From assembly GCF_000010165.1 (NCBI RefSeq), contig NC_012491.1, positions 6,200,001 through 6,264,000 of the forward strand: a stretch of DNA of 64,000 nucleotides, in the 5' to 3' direction. Shown piece by piece: positions 17,687 to 25,778 of this stretch. A program made the translations under genes and the position numbers. Origin of the DNA: Brevibacillus brevis NBRC 100599 (GTDB lineage Bacteria > Bacillota > Bacilli > Brevibacillales > Brevibacillaceae). Numbering within the stretch: the first letter of the stretch is position 1; the number at the start of each line of letters is the position of its first letter. The notes below the pieces were generated by a model. The model did no database searches. It was not told the DNA's origin and saw only the letters and a list, made by a program, of their open reading frames with translations.

Positions 17687-18498
17687 TTTTTGCAAGTGAC
17701 CTAGACCAGACCCTCCTATACGGGAAACGATTTCTCACGGACGAAATGCAGTCGTTTCAGGTAGTCGAAGTGCTTGAAGGCGAACCAATCTCGCACATGT
17801 CTGACAGGGCAATCGAACTTCTTCATGAAGTCCATCAAAAGTCTCTGTTTATACCCGTGACAACAAGAACGATTGAGCAGTATCAGCGAATTTTGATTTT
17901 CCAGAATGAGCTTTTACCTCGCTATGCAATTACCAGCAACGGCGGCAATGTAATCCGTGACGGACGAATAGACGAGCAGTGGAGTCGTCAGGTACATAGC
18001 CGAATGGTCAACGAATGCGCGCCGTTTCCCGACATGCTGGCCGGTTTCGCCCAGATTAGCAATGACAGTTGGGTGATTCGGGAGAGAATGGCAGAGGATC
18101 TGTTCTTCTACAGCATCATTGATCGAGAAAAAATGCCTGTCGACGAGCTGCGCGACTTCGAGCGCTGGGTGGCGCAACAAAACTGGAGCATGTCCATTCA
18201 GGGCCGAAAGCTCTACCTCGTGCCCCAGGCGGTCAACAAGCGCGATGCGACCTTGTACGTGTGCGAGCTGGAGCAGGATGAGCAGCTGATCGCAGCTGGT
18301 GATTCGCTACTGGACCTTCCTCTGCTGGAAGCAGCGCAACTGGCGATCGTTCCGCCGCATGGGGAGATTTATCAGATTCGTAACCATGGTGGCGCTGTGG
18401 GCAACTTCCACTTTACGCAGGCGTCGGGAATCAGCGCTGCAGAAGAGATTTTGCAAACCGTTCTGTCATGGTATCACCAACTGGTCAAAGCAACATAA
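17683..18498 (+). CDS. HAD-family phosphatase of the Ter biosynthetic arm
   Basis: 271 residues of the HAD superfamily with motif I FASDLDQTLLY (nucleophile Asp, residues 5-7), motif II VTTRT, and motif IV AAGDSLLDLPLLE. The cap insert lies between residues about 90 and 190, as in Cof-type or sucrose-phosphatase-like members. In this context it probably dephosphorylates the nucleoside-like product of the preceding three enzymes. It is the last gene of the four-gene unit and overlaps StiP by 4 bases. About 190 bases of non-coding DNA follow before the terD genes. Confidence 0.87.
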   Translation: MIFASDLDQTLLYGKRFLTDEMQSFQVVEVLEGEPISHMSDRAIELLHEVHQKSLFIPVTTRTIEQYQRILIFQNELLPRYAITSNGGNVIRDGRIDEQWSRQVHSRMVNECAPFPDMLAGFAQISNDSWVIRERMAEDLFFYSIIDREKMPVDELRDFERWVAQQNWSMSIQGRKLYLVPQAVNKRDATLYVCELEQDEQLIAAGDSLLDLPLLEAAQLAIVPPHGEIYQIRNHGGAVGNFHFTQASGISAAEEILQTVLSWYHQLVKAT

Positions 18499-18637
18499 AA
18501 CGAGTGGAGAACTTGCGGCACTTTGATCCTGAGAAATGAAAAAACACTCCCGCTCATAAAAAGACACAAAACTGATGTAATTTGTTGTTTTTTGCAAAAA
18601 AATGTAGATTTTATTGGATAGCAATGGAATAATCGAA

Positions 18638-18666
18638 TTGTAATCTGCAAAATACTGGGGTATAGC
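18638..18666 (+). promoter_or_regulatory. Candidate promoter of the terD operon
   Basis: TTGTAA (18638-18643) and TATAGC (18661-18666) are 17 bases apart. The first terD start codon is 23 bases downstream, with AGGAGGG before it. The -10 box is weak, so an alternative sigma factor is possible. No sigma-W-like TGAAAC/CGTA pair was found. Confidence 0.35.
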
Positions 18667-18688
18667 CCGGACAGAGTAGGAGGGTGAC

Positions 18689-19294
18689 ATGTCAGTTATC
18701 AGTTTGCAAAAAGGGCAAAAAATTGACCTGACCAAAGGAAATGCCGGCTTGAGCAAAGTGCTGGTTGGACTTGGCTGGGACCCGGTAAAAAAATCCGGCG
18801 GACTACTTGGTGGACTGTTTGGTGGTGGACAAGCCAACATCGATTGCGATGCGTCCGTAATCATGCTGAACGAAAATGGAAAATTTACAAAAGAAACAAA
18901 TCTCGTCTATTTCGGAAATAAGCGAAGCGGTTGCGGAAGCGTCAATCACTCGGGGGACAATCTTACCGGTGAAGGGGAAGGCGACGATGAGCAGATATCT
19001 GTCGAGCTTTCACGTGTCCCTTCCGATGTTCACAAGCTGATTTTCGTGGTCAATATCTACGATTGTGTCAGTCGCCGTCAGGATTTCGGAATGATTGGCA
19101 ACGCATATATCCGCATCATGAATCCATCTTCTCGTCAGGAACTGTGCAAGTTCAATCTGACGGAGAATTACTCAGGGAAAACCTCACTGATCGTGGGTGA
19201 ACTGTATCGCCACTCAGGTGAATGGAAATTTGCTGCTATTGGTGAAGGAACAACCGATACGTCGATTTCCCAGCTGGTCAGACGCTACACATAG
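18689..19294 (+). CDS. TerD-family protein, first copy (divergent)
   Basis: 201 residues with the TerD beta-sandwich. It starts with [15 protein letters not shown]. The calcium-binding loop motifs read ANIDCDASVIMLNENGK and [15 protein letters not shown]. It differs from the next two copies by a Gly-rich insert near residue 35 (KKSGGLLGGLFGGGQ) and by Cys residues (IDCDAS, RSGCGSV, IYDCVS) where the others have Leu or Ala, so its metal loop may behave differently. TerD proteins bind calcium and act at the membrane with TerC. AGGAGGGTGAC precedes the ATG. It is the first gene of the terD-terC operon. Confidence 0.92.
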   Translation: MSVISLQKGQKIDLTKGNAGLSKVLVGLGWDPVKKSGGLLGGLFGGGQANIDCDASVIMLNENGKFTKETNLVYFGNKRSGCGSVNHSGDNLTGEGEGDDEQISVELSRVPSDVHKLIFVVNIYDCVSRRQDFGMIGNAYIRIMNPSSRQELCKFNLTENYSGKTSLIVGELYRHSGEWKFAAIGEGTTDTSISQLVRRYT

Positions 19295-19351
19295 CACCTA
19301 TCAGATTATCCTTACTACAATAAAAAATCCAAACTTCGGGAGGAATAACAC

Positions 19352-19933
19352 ATGGCAGTATCTTTGCAAAAAGGACAAAAGGTTGATTTGACAAAAACGA
19401 ACCCTGGCTTGACCCAAATCAAGGTAGGTCTTGGCTGGGATACCAACAAGTATGATGGCGGCGGCGAATTCGACCTGGATGTGTCCGTATTCCTGCTGAA
19501 CGACCAAGGCAAAGTGGAAGACGACAAACATTTCGTATTTTTCAACAATCCATCCAGCCCTGACGGCTCCGTTGTTCACTCCGGTGACAACCGCACTGGT
19601 GATGGCGACGGTGATGACGAAGTGATCGAAATCGACTTGTCCAAAGTTTCCGCGAATATCCAAAAGGTTGCTTTCACCATCACGATCTACGATGCGGCTA
19701 CCCGCAACCAAAACTTTGGTCAGGTTTCCAATGCGTATGCGCGTGTACTGAGCGCAGGCACTGGCGAAGAACTCATTCGCTACGACCTTGGAGAAGATTT
19801 CTCCGTTGAAACCGCTGTTGTAGTTGGCGAACTGTATCGTCACGGCAGTGAGTGGAAATTCAGCGCAATCGGATCAGGCTACAAAGACGGTCTTGCTGGT
19901 CTGGCGCGTGATTTTGGTGTTAACATCGGCTAA
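19352..19933 (+). CDS. terD: TerD-family calcium-binding protein, second copy
   Basis: 193 residues, a canonical single TerD domain: [28 protein letters not shown], then the acidic loop GGEFDLDVSVFLLND and NRTGDGDGDDEVIEIDL, both calcium-binding. It ends AIGSGYKDGLAGLARDFGVN, as in Bacillus YceD/YceE-type proteins. GGGAGG stands 8 bases before the ATG. Closely similar to the third copy at 19970, so the pair arose by tandem duplication. Confidence 0.94.
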   Translation: MAVSLQKGQKVDLTKTNPGLTQIKVGLGWDTNKYDGGGEFDLDVSVFLLNDQGKVEDDKHFVFFNNPSSPDGSVVHSGDNRTGDGDGDDEVIEIDLSKVSANIQKVAFTITIYDAATRNQNFGQVSNAYARVLSAGTGEELIRYDLGEDFSVETAVVVGELYRHGSEWKFSAIGSGYKDGLAGLARDFGVNIG

Positions 19934-19969
19934 TTAACCAGTACGAAACGTGGAAAGGATGAACTTACC

Positions 19970-20554
19970 ATGTCAGTAATCAGCTTATCCAAAGGTCAAA
20001 AAATTGATCTGACGAAAGGCAATCCGAATCTGACCAAACTGATCGTTGGACTCGGTTGGGATACGAACAAATATAACGGTGGATTTGATTTTGACCTCGA
20101 CGCAGCGGCGTTTTTGCTCCATGCAGACGGCAAAGCAACTAACATTCAGCACTTTGTTTTCTACAACAACCTACAAGGCGGCAACGGTTCCGTTATTCAT
20201 ACTGGTGACAATCTGACGGGTGAAGGCGATGGCGATGATGAACAGATCAAGATCGACCTGACCAAAGTACCGTCCGAGATTGAAAAAATCGCCATTACGA
20301 TTACGATTCACGATGCAGAAAATAGACGCCAAAATTTTGGACAAGTCTCCAACGCATTCGTTCGTGTCGTTGATGAAAATACGAACCAAGAAGTTCTTCG
20401 TTACGACTTGGGCGAGGATTTCTCCGTTGAAACCGCTATTGTCGTATGCGAATTGTATCGCTACCAGGGCGAGTGGAAGTTTGCTGCGGTGGGCAGTGGT
20501 TTTTCCGGCGGCCTCCAAGCGCTTTGCAATAACTTCGGATTACAAGCAGGTTAA
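19970..20554 (+). CDS. terD: TerD-family calcium-binding protein, third copy
   Basis: 194 residues, a canonical TerD domain with [19 protein letters not shown], the loop [19 protein letters not shown] and the acidic [19 protein letters not shown]. It lies 36 bases after the second copy. The two share the segment [11 protein letters not shown] exactly. Like its neighbours it is cytosolic with no signal peptide. The following 120 bases contain a stretch without a clear hairpin, so transcription likely continues. Confidence 0.94.
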   Translation: MSVISLSKGQKIDLTKGNPNLTKLIVGLGWDTNKYNGGFDFDLDAAAFLLHADGKATNIQHFVFYNNLQGGNGSVIHTGDNLTGEGDGDDEQIKIDLTKVPSEIEKIAITITIHDAENRRQNFGQVSNAFVRVVDENTNQEVLRYDLGEDFSVETAIVVCELYRYQGEWKFAAVGSGFSGGLQALCNNFGLQAG

Positions 20555-20683
20555 TTCGTACAAGCCAAAGGATGCTAGTTTGATAGTAGGGACTAGCATC
20601 CTTCCTTCATTTTTTCGGCAAGACGCAACCAAGGCAACGCCACGGACTTGGCGGAACCGAGTTTTCTGAAATAGGTGATAGTG

Positions 20684-21919
20684 ATGACGATGATGGTTGT
20701 TAAGGGACAAAAGGTTGATGTAACGAAGCAGTTTCCAGGGCTGACCAAGGTGATTGTCGGCCTTGGCTGGCATACCGGTAGCGAACTTGATCTGGATGCA
20801 TCGGCATTTCAGTTGGGCGCAACCGGGAAAGTGAATCGTGAGGAGGATTTCATATTCTACGGAAATCCTAAATCAACGAACGGAGCTGTCTCCCTGCGGG
20901 ACGGCACTGGAGATAAACAGCAATTCGAACTGGAACTTTCCGCAATTCCGCTTAACGTAGAAAAGATCGCCTTTACGATTACCATTTACGACGCCATTTC
21001 ACGTGGCCAAACGTTTCGACAGGTTTCCGATCTTTATTTGCGAATCTTGCATCCTGTCACATTCACTGAAATGATCCGATTTCCATTAGTTGATTTTTCT
21101 ACAGAAAATTCGATCGTGACAGGTGAATTATACCGCTACAATGGCGAATGGAAGTTTAATGCGATTGGAAGCGGCTTTAACGGTGGACTTACTGCCTTAT
21201 GCGGTAATTTCGGCGTAGAGGTGGCACAGGAGCAAGCCTCTTCACCACAACCGAGTCCAACCACTCCTGCGCCACCTCCAAAGGTTGAGCAACCACCGGC
21301 ACCGCCGATCAATCTATCCAAGGTTGAGCTGACGAAAAAAGGTGAAACGATCAGCTTGCGAAAATCAAGCGGGGCGTTGGGGCAAATCAGTGTGAACCTA
21401 AACTGGAATAGAAAAGCCAAGAAATCAGGCGGTTTTTTGGGCTTTAATAAATCCGATGGCATCGACCTTGATCTTGGATGTTTGTATGAGATGTCAGACG
21501 GGAATAAAGGTTGTATCCAAGCGCTGGGCCGACTTTTTGGTGAATATCTCCATTTTCCGTTTATCGAGCTGGACGGTGATGACCGTACAGGATCCAGAAC
21601 TGATGGGGAAAATCTCCGCATTAACGGCAACCACTTGAGAGAGTTTAATCGTGTCCTTATCTATGCCTATATCTATGAAGGTGTAGCAAAATGGGCCGAA
21701 ACGGATGGCGTTGTCACGATCAAACAGGCCGACAACCCGGAAATTGTGGTCCGCATGGACGTGCACGACCCTCGGAAGATTACGTGTGCCGTTGCCATGA
21801 TCGAGAGAAAAGGAGATACCTTCGAGATCAAGCGTCTGGTTGAATATTTCAACGGACATGTACAGATGGATCGCTACTACGGTTGGAACATGCGTTGGGG
21901 CGCAGCAGGCAGCAAATAA
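20684..21919 (+). CDS. Two-domain TerD/TerA-like protein
   Basis: About 411 residues. Domain 1 (to about residue 180) is a TerD domain, VVKGQKVDVTKQFPGLTKV, with the metal loop SELDLDASAFQLG. Its second acidic loop is shortened to RDGTGDKQQFELEL, so it may bind less calcium. A Pro-rich linker (SSPQPSPTTPAPPPKVEQPP) leads to domain 2 (about 215-411), a TerA-like variant with SDGIDLDLGCLYEMSDG and ELDGDDRTGSRTDGENL. I prefer the ATG at 20684, which has AGGTGA 6 bases upstream. ATGs at 20690 and 20693 are possible. It is followed after 17 bases by terC. Confidence 0.9.
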   Translation: MTMMVVKGQKVDVTKQFPGLTKVIVGLGWHTGSELDLDASAFQLGATGKVNREEDFIFYGNPKSTNGAVSLRDGTGDKQQFELELSAIPLNVEKIAFTITIYDAISRGQTFRQVSDLYLRILHPVTFTEMIRFPLVDFSTENSIVTGELYRYNGEWKFNAIGSGFNGGLTALCGNFGVEVAQEQASSPQPSPTTPAPPPKVEQPPAPPINLSKVELTKKGETISLRKSSGALGQISVNLNWNRKAKKSGGFLGFNKSDGIDLDLGCLYEMSDGNKGCIQALGRLFGEYLHFPFIELDGDDRTGSRTDGENLRINGNHLREFNRVLIYAYIYEGVAKWAETDGVVTIKQADNPEIVVRMDVHDPRKITCAVAMIERKGDTFEIKRLVEYFNGHVQMDRYYGWNMRWGAAGSK

Positions 21920-21936
21920 CCTAGGAGGAAAAAAGA

Positions 21937-22827
21937 ATGGAGTTTTTGAATGGGCTTATTGAAACCTATTCAAGTTTTTTTTCATGGGAGGTTTTGCAGG
22001 GGGTACTGACCAATCCTGCTAACTGGACAATTATTCTCTCATTGGTCATCCTGGAAGGATTACTTTCAGCTGACAATGCACTGGTATTAGCAGTAATGGT
22101 AAATCATTTGCCAGAAAAGCAAAAGAAACGCGCATTGTTTTACGGCTTGCTCGGTGCCTATTTATTCCGTTTCCTGGCAATCGGTTTAGGCGTTTTCCTG
22201 GTCAAGATGACCGCGATCAAAGTAATGGGTGCACTCTACCTGCTCAAGATTGCAGCAGACCACTTCTTTGGCCATAATGAAAAAGCGCAAAAAGCAATCG
22301 ATTTGCTGCTATACCTGGGAATGGCAGCGTGCTTGTACTTTATCCCAATCCCGGTTGTACAAATTCTCGGTGGATTGCTTATCGTCTGGCTGCTCTACCG
22401 CTTATTCAAGTCTGGTGGGGAAGAAGAAAACGAGACCGAGAACAAAGGAAAAGGCTTCTGGCAAACTGTACTTGCAGTTGAAATGATGGATATTGCCTTC
22501 TCCATCGACTCCGTTTTAGCTGCATTTGGTGTCAGCAACCAAGTCTGGGTTCTGTTCCTGGGCGGAATTCTCGGTGTCCTGATGATGCGGGGGGTTGCTC
22601 AAATCTTCCTGAAACTGATCGAGCGAATTCCGGAATTCGAAACAACCGCATTCGTACTTATTGCGCTCATCTCCGTGAAAATGTTCTTGGGCGCAGCAGG
22701 CATCCACATCGAGTCATACCTCTTCTTCGGCGTTCTGGTTCTCACCTTCCTTGGTACCTTCATCGTGCATAAGATGAAAAAAGGAAAACATGGGGAACAA
22801 GAAGACTCGAAGGAAAACGTTGCGTAA
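21937..22827 (+). CDS. terC: TerC-family integral membrane protein
   Basis: 296 residues with about eight to nine hydrophobic helices. The TerC signature residues are visible: EGLLSADNALVLAVMV in helix 2 and VEMMDIAFSIDSVLAAFGVS in the second half, which place acidic residues inside the membrane for metal binding. Members export or handle metal ions (manganese in related proteins) and form complexes with TerD proteins. The C-terminus is a charged cytosolic tail. AGGAGG precedes the ATG by 8 bases. Equivalent to Bacillus YceF. Confidence 0.93.
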   Translation: MEFLNGLIETYSSFFSWEVLQGVLTNPANWTIILSLVILEGLLSADNALVLAVMVNHLPEKQKKRALFYGLLGAYLFRFLAIGLGVFLVKMTAIKVMGALYLLKIAADHFFGHNEKAQKAIDLLLYLGMAACLYFIPIPVVQILGGLLIVWLLYRLFKSGGEEENETENKGKGFWQTVLAVEMMDIAFSIDSVLAAFGVSNQVWVLFLGGILGVLMMRGVAQIFLKLIERIPEFETTAFVLIALISVKMFLGAAGIHIESYLFFGVLVLTFLGTFIVHKMKKGKHGEQEDSKENVA

Positions 22828-22844
22828 ATAGCATGAGGTAAAGG

Positions 22845-22876
22845 AAAGCGAGGTCGAACAGACACTCGCTTTTCTT
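22845..22876 (+). terminator. Hairpin between terC and the ATP-grasp gene, possibly an attenuator
   Basis: AAAGCGAG pairs with CTCGCTTT around a 12-base loop and is followed by TCTTTT. The next gene starts 27 bases after the stem, so partial termination is likely. Confidence 0.6.
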
Positions 22877-22898
22877 TTCGAATAAAGGAGGGCAACCA

Positions 22899-23921
22899 AT
22901 GAGAAAACGGATTTGGTTCAATCGAACGTTCGCTACGGCTTATCCAATCGTCGAAATGATTCGCAATAACCCGGATAACTTCACTTTCGAGATCTATGTA
23001 ACTCACCCGAAACGTCATAGTGTGATGCTACAAATCGCCGACTATGCTGAACTGGAGCCCACGCTGGATGTGCCAGAATACATCGACTATTGCCTGTCGT
23101 TTTGTAAAAAACACCGGATCGACGTATTTCTCCCCAACTATCGATTGGTGGAAATCTCCAGGCATATCAAAGAGTTTGAGCGGCAGGGCACGCAGGTTAT
23201 GATTGCTCAGGAACATCAGTTGCTGGAGGATATTTCGGATAAGGGGAAGCTGTTTCAACTGTTTCAGGACGTACCGGAAGTACCGATACCCGCCTATGCG
23301 ATTGTGAATACAGCTGAACAATTCCAAATCGCATATGAACAACTGAAACAAGACGGAAACAAGGTTTGCTTCAAGCCCGCCCGAGGCGAAGGCGGAGCAG
23401 GCTTTTATATTGTGGAGGAGCAGCTTGATCCGATTGACCGACTGTTTCGATCAACCCACCAGCAAATCACGATAGAAGAAGTAGTCCGCACACTGTCCAC
23501 ACGGGAGACGTTTGAGGATATAATGGTCATGGAGTATTTGGACTCGTATGAGTACAGCATCGATTGCCTCGCCTATGAAGGGCAGTTGCTGGCAGCGGTG
23601 CCCCGCAAGAAAGTAGAAGGGCGTATTCGCGAGCTTGAGGACAACGATGAACTGCTACGAATTGCCGAAGCCGTGCAGCAGCGGTTGCAGCTTTCCTATT
23701 TGTTTAATGTGCAAATCAAATACAAGGAAGGTATCCCCAAGCTGCTGGAAATCAATCCGCGAGCTTCCGGTGGCATGTATATCTCTTGCCGGTCCGGAGT
23801 GAATTTTCCTTACTTGGCACTAAAACTGCTATTGACTGGAAAGGCGGACGTTCCTGTTCCAAAGCTTGATATTTTAATGACCCACGTTGAACGAGAGAGA
23901 GACTTGACTAGAATATTGTAA
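22899..23921 (+). CDS. ATP-grasp ligase of the Ter island
   Basis: 340 residues of the carbamoyl-phosphate-synthase-like ATP-grasp fold. The N-terminal pre-ATP-grasp domain covers about 1-110. VCFKPARGEGGAGFYIVEE (residues about 155-175) holds the ATP-binding Lys and Gly-rich loop, MVMEYLDSYEYSIDC the adenine-contacting part, and KLLEINPRASGGMY the Mg-binding Glu and Asn. ATP-grasp ligases are regular members of the Ter gene neighbourhoods and may attach the pathway's metabolite or an amino acid to a carrier. That role is inferred. AAAGGAGGG lies before the ATG. Confidence 0.87.
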   Translation: MRKRIWFNRTFATAYPIVEMIRNNPDNFTFEIYVTHPKRHSVMLQIADYAELEPTLDVPEYIDYCLSFCKKHRIDVFLPNYRLVEISRHIKEFERQGTQVMIAQEHQLLEDISDKGKLFQLFQDVPEVPIPAYAIVNTAEQFQIAYEQLKQDGNKVCFKPARGEGGAGFYIVEEQLDPIDRLFRSTHQQITIEEVVRTLSTRETFEDIMVMEYLDSYEYSIDCLAYEGQLLAAVPRKKVEGRIRELEDNDELLRIAEAVQQRLQLSYLFNVQIKYKEGIPKLLEINPRASGGMYISCRSGVNFPYLALKLLLTGKADVPVPKLDILMTHVERERDLTRIL

Positions 23922-24026
23922 AATATAGGAAAAAATAAAATTTATCAAGGGAGAAACCCTCCCTGCCCATGTGTGGGGAAAGTACAAAAAACGTTGCCTA
24001 GTATATTATGAAGGGGTAGGGTTTCG

Positions 24027-24401
24027 TTGAAAACAGCGAGTGAGATACTTTCGATAATCAGTCATGACAGTTTCTTAGAGAATGTCTTCCATAAAGACGA
24101 TGATTGGGACGCTAAATTAGACGCTAGGGATGCTGTTGAATTTGATGTAGCCTGGATTTCTAGTTACAAAAAAGTTGATCAAATTGCCCCCTCTGAAAAT
24201 ACGGTGATCAGAGAAATTAGGGAATTTGTGTTCAAAGAAACTTTTCGGATAACCCAGAATTCGGAAGTAGCAGGGTATGCATCGGACGACTTTGGCCTCA
24301 TTTCCAAGGCGTTTGAAAACAAGATCAATATTGAGTTTATCAATAAACTATGGGATTCCTACCTGCAAGGGGAATTCCCCGACTCCAGTATATGTGAATG
24401 A
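24027..24401 (+). CDS. Hypothetical acidic protein of 124 residues
   Basis: Starts with TTG at 24027 after AAGGGGTAGGG. No ATG is available nearby. The protein is acidic and probably alpha/beta (TASEILSIISHDSFLENVFHKDDDWD at the N-terminus) with no signal peptide, membrane helix or Cys. I recognise no family. It stands alone between the Ter island and a bidirectional terminator. Size and acidity resemble small immunity-type proteins, but nothing proves that. Confidence 0.6.
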   Translation: MKTASEILSIISHDSFLENVFHKDDDWDAKLDARDAVEFDVAWISSYKKVDQIAPSENTVIREIREFVFKETFRITQNSEVAGYASDDFGLISKAFENKINIEFINKLWDSYLQGEFPDSSICE

Positions 24402-24433
24402 ATCTTCATACGTTGCGATTATGAGAGTAGTCG

Positions 24434-24477
24434 AAAAAGACCGGAGAAGCATATAAAATATGCACTCCGGTCTTTTT
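24434..24477. terminator. Strong bidirectional terminator between convergent genes
   Basis: AAAAAGACCGGAG pairs with CTCCGGTCTTTTT around a loop that itself contains GCATAT/ATATGC. T runs follow on both strands. Confidence 0.9.
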
Positions 24478-24480
24478 GGA

Positions 24481-25510
24481 TTAGGAAAGAGAGTTCCCTT
24501 TACTTTTTGGTTGCTGCTTCAATATCTTTGTACGCCCAATGGGTTGGAGGTACTCCGGCCAGCTTTGTCCAGTTACCGGACTTAACTGTTCATGGTTCAG
24601 CAAACGATTGATAATAGTGACTGTTTCTGCTCGAGTCAATGTCTTTTGGGGATGGAATGTACCATCTGGATAGCCGGCCAAGTAGCCATCTTTACTTACT
24701 GCCGCAATAATCTGAGTTGCCCAGTGATCTGCTGGTACATCGTAGAAGTTGTTCGGCATACCGTCTCCATTTAATCCCAAATACTTATATACAATGGTCG
24801 CCATTTCCGCGCGCGTGATTCCGCCTCCCGGATTGAACGTGCCATTCGCATAACCGTTCATCAGACCTGCTTCATTTGCTCTTCTAATCGCAACTGCCGC
24901 CCAATGCTGGTCGGCTACGTCCATAAACATTCCGCTTGCGGATGTAGTCTTGACCATTCCTGTGTTTACAAGAATCATGGCCATTTCTGCACGAGTCACT
25001 TGGCGATTTGGATCGAAGTTTCCGGTTGGATAGCCGTTCATGTAGCCTGTTTGGTCGTTTTTCTCTTTTGCTGGCTCACTTGGCTTCGGTTCTACATAAC
25101 TGGAGCTGCCTCCAGTAAAGAACGGATTTTGAACTTGATGAGTGTTTTTCCGATCTTTTTTCCGTTCTTTATCTCGGTCTCTGTCTCGTTTATCGACAGA
25201 TTCTAAATCTCTTCTTGCTTTTTTAAGCTCAGCCAGTGCTTCGTCTACCTCTTCTTGGGTTGCGTCAGGATCTTCTAGTACGTCTTTTGCTCGCTTCAAT
25301 GCTTTTTCGAGCTTTCTCCAACTTGAAGATGTATAGTCATCTTCATCCAAATCTTCATCGTCGATTTCATCTACTTTTGCTTGCAGCTTTGATTTGTCGA
25401 CGGTAGGTGTAGGCTCAAGAATCAACCGCCTGCACGCCTTCTGCTTGCACTAGCGCTAACAAAAGCATGAGCGCCAGTGGGACGCTTCCACCAATTTTGT
25501 AGCTTCGCAA
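24481..25510 (-). pseudogene. SLH-domain surface protein with signal peptide out of frame
   Basis: The main frame (24481-25425) encodes about 314 residues: a helical FIVAR-like segment (TSSSWRKLEKALKRAKDVL...EEVDEALAELKKAR), a very basic/acidic DRDRDKERKKDRKN stretch, then three SLH repeats (GYMNGYPTGNFDPNRQVTRAEM, GLMNGYANGTFNPGGGITR, GYLAGYPDGTFHPQKTLTR) that bind secondary cell-wall polymer. No in-frame export signal exists. Just upstream, in a different frame, a TTG at 25510 after GAGGAAGAAAGG opens MRSYKIGGSVPLALMLLLAL, a clear signal peptide, which runs into TGA at 25415. One base must be gained or lost near 25420-25470 to join them. Either a frameshift mutation, a sequencing error, or programmed slippage. 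No homopolymer is present there. Confidence 0.75.
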
Positions 25511-25778
25511 TTTTTTATAGCCCTTTCTTCCTCTCCCCTCGGATTCTGGATATTTTGTTGAAACTATCTATTTTTCAATAGACTTCCATCCAATATGTCA
25601 TCTTAACAGGGACACCTCTACATAACCTCTACAGCTTCCCTAGTCTACCTTGATATATTCTTTTTAAGAGGTGTCCTGAATATCTTGTCGAAGAGTATTC
25701 ATTATGAAAAAATTGATATTCTTCGGATTTGTGAACTAACAATCTTCTTACTACTATTCATTGAGGGTAATCATTAAT

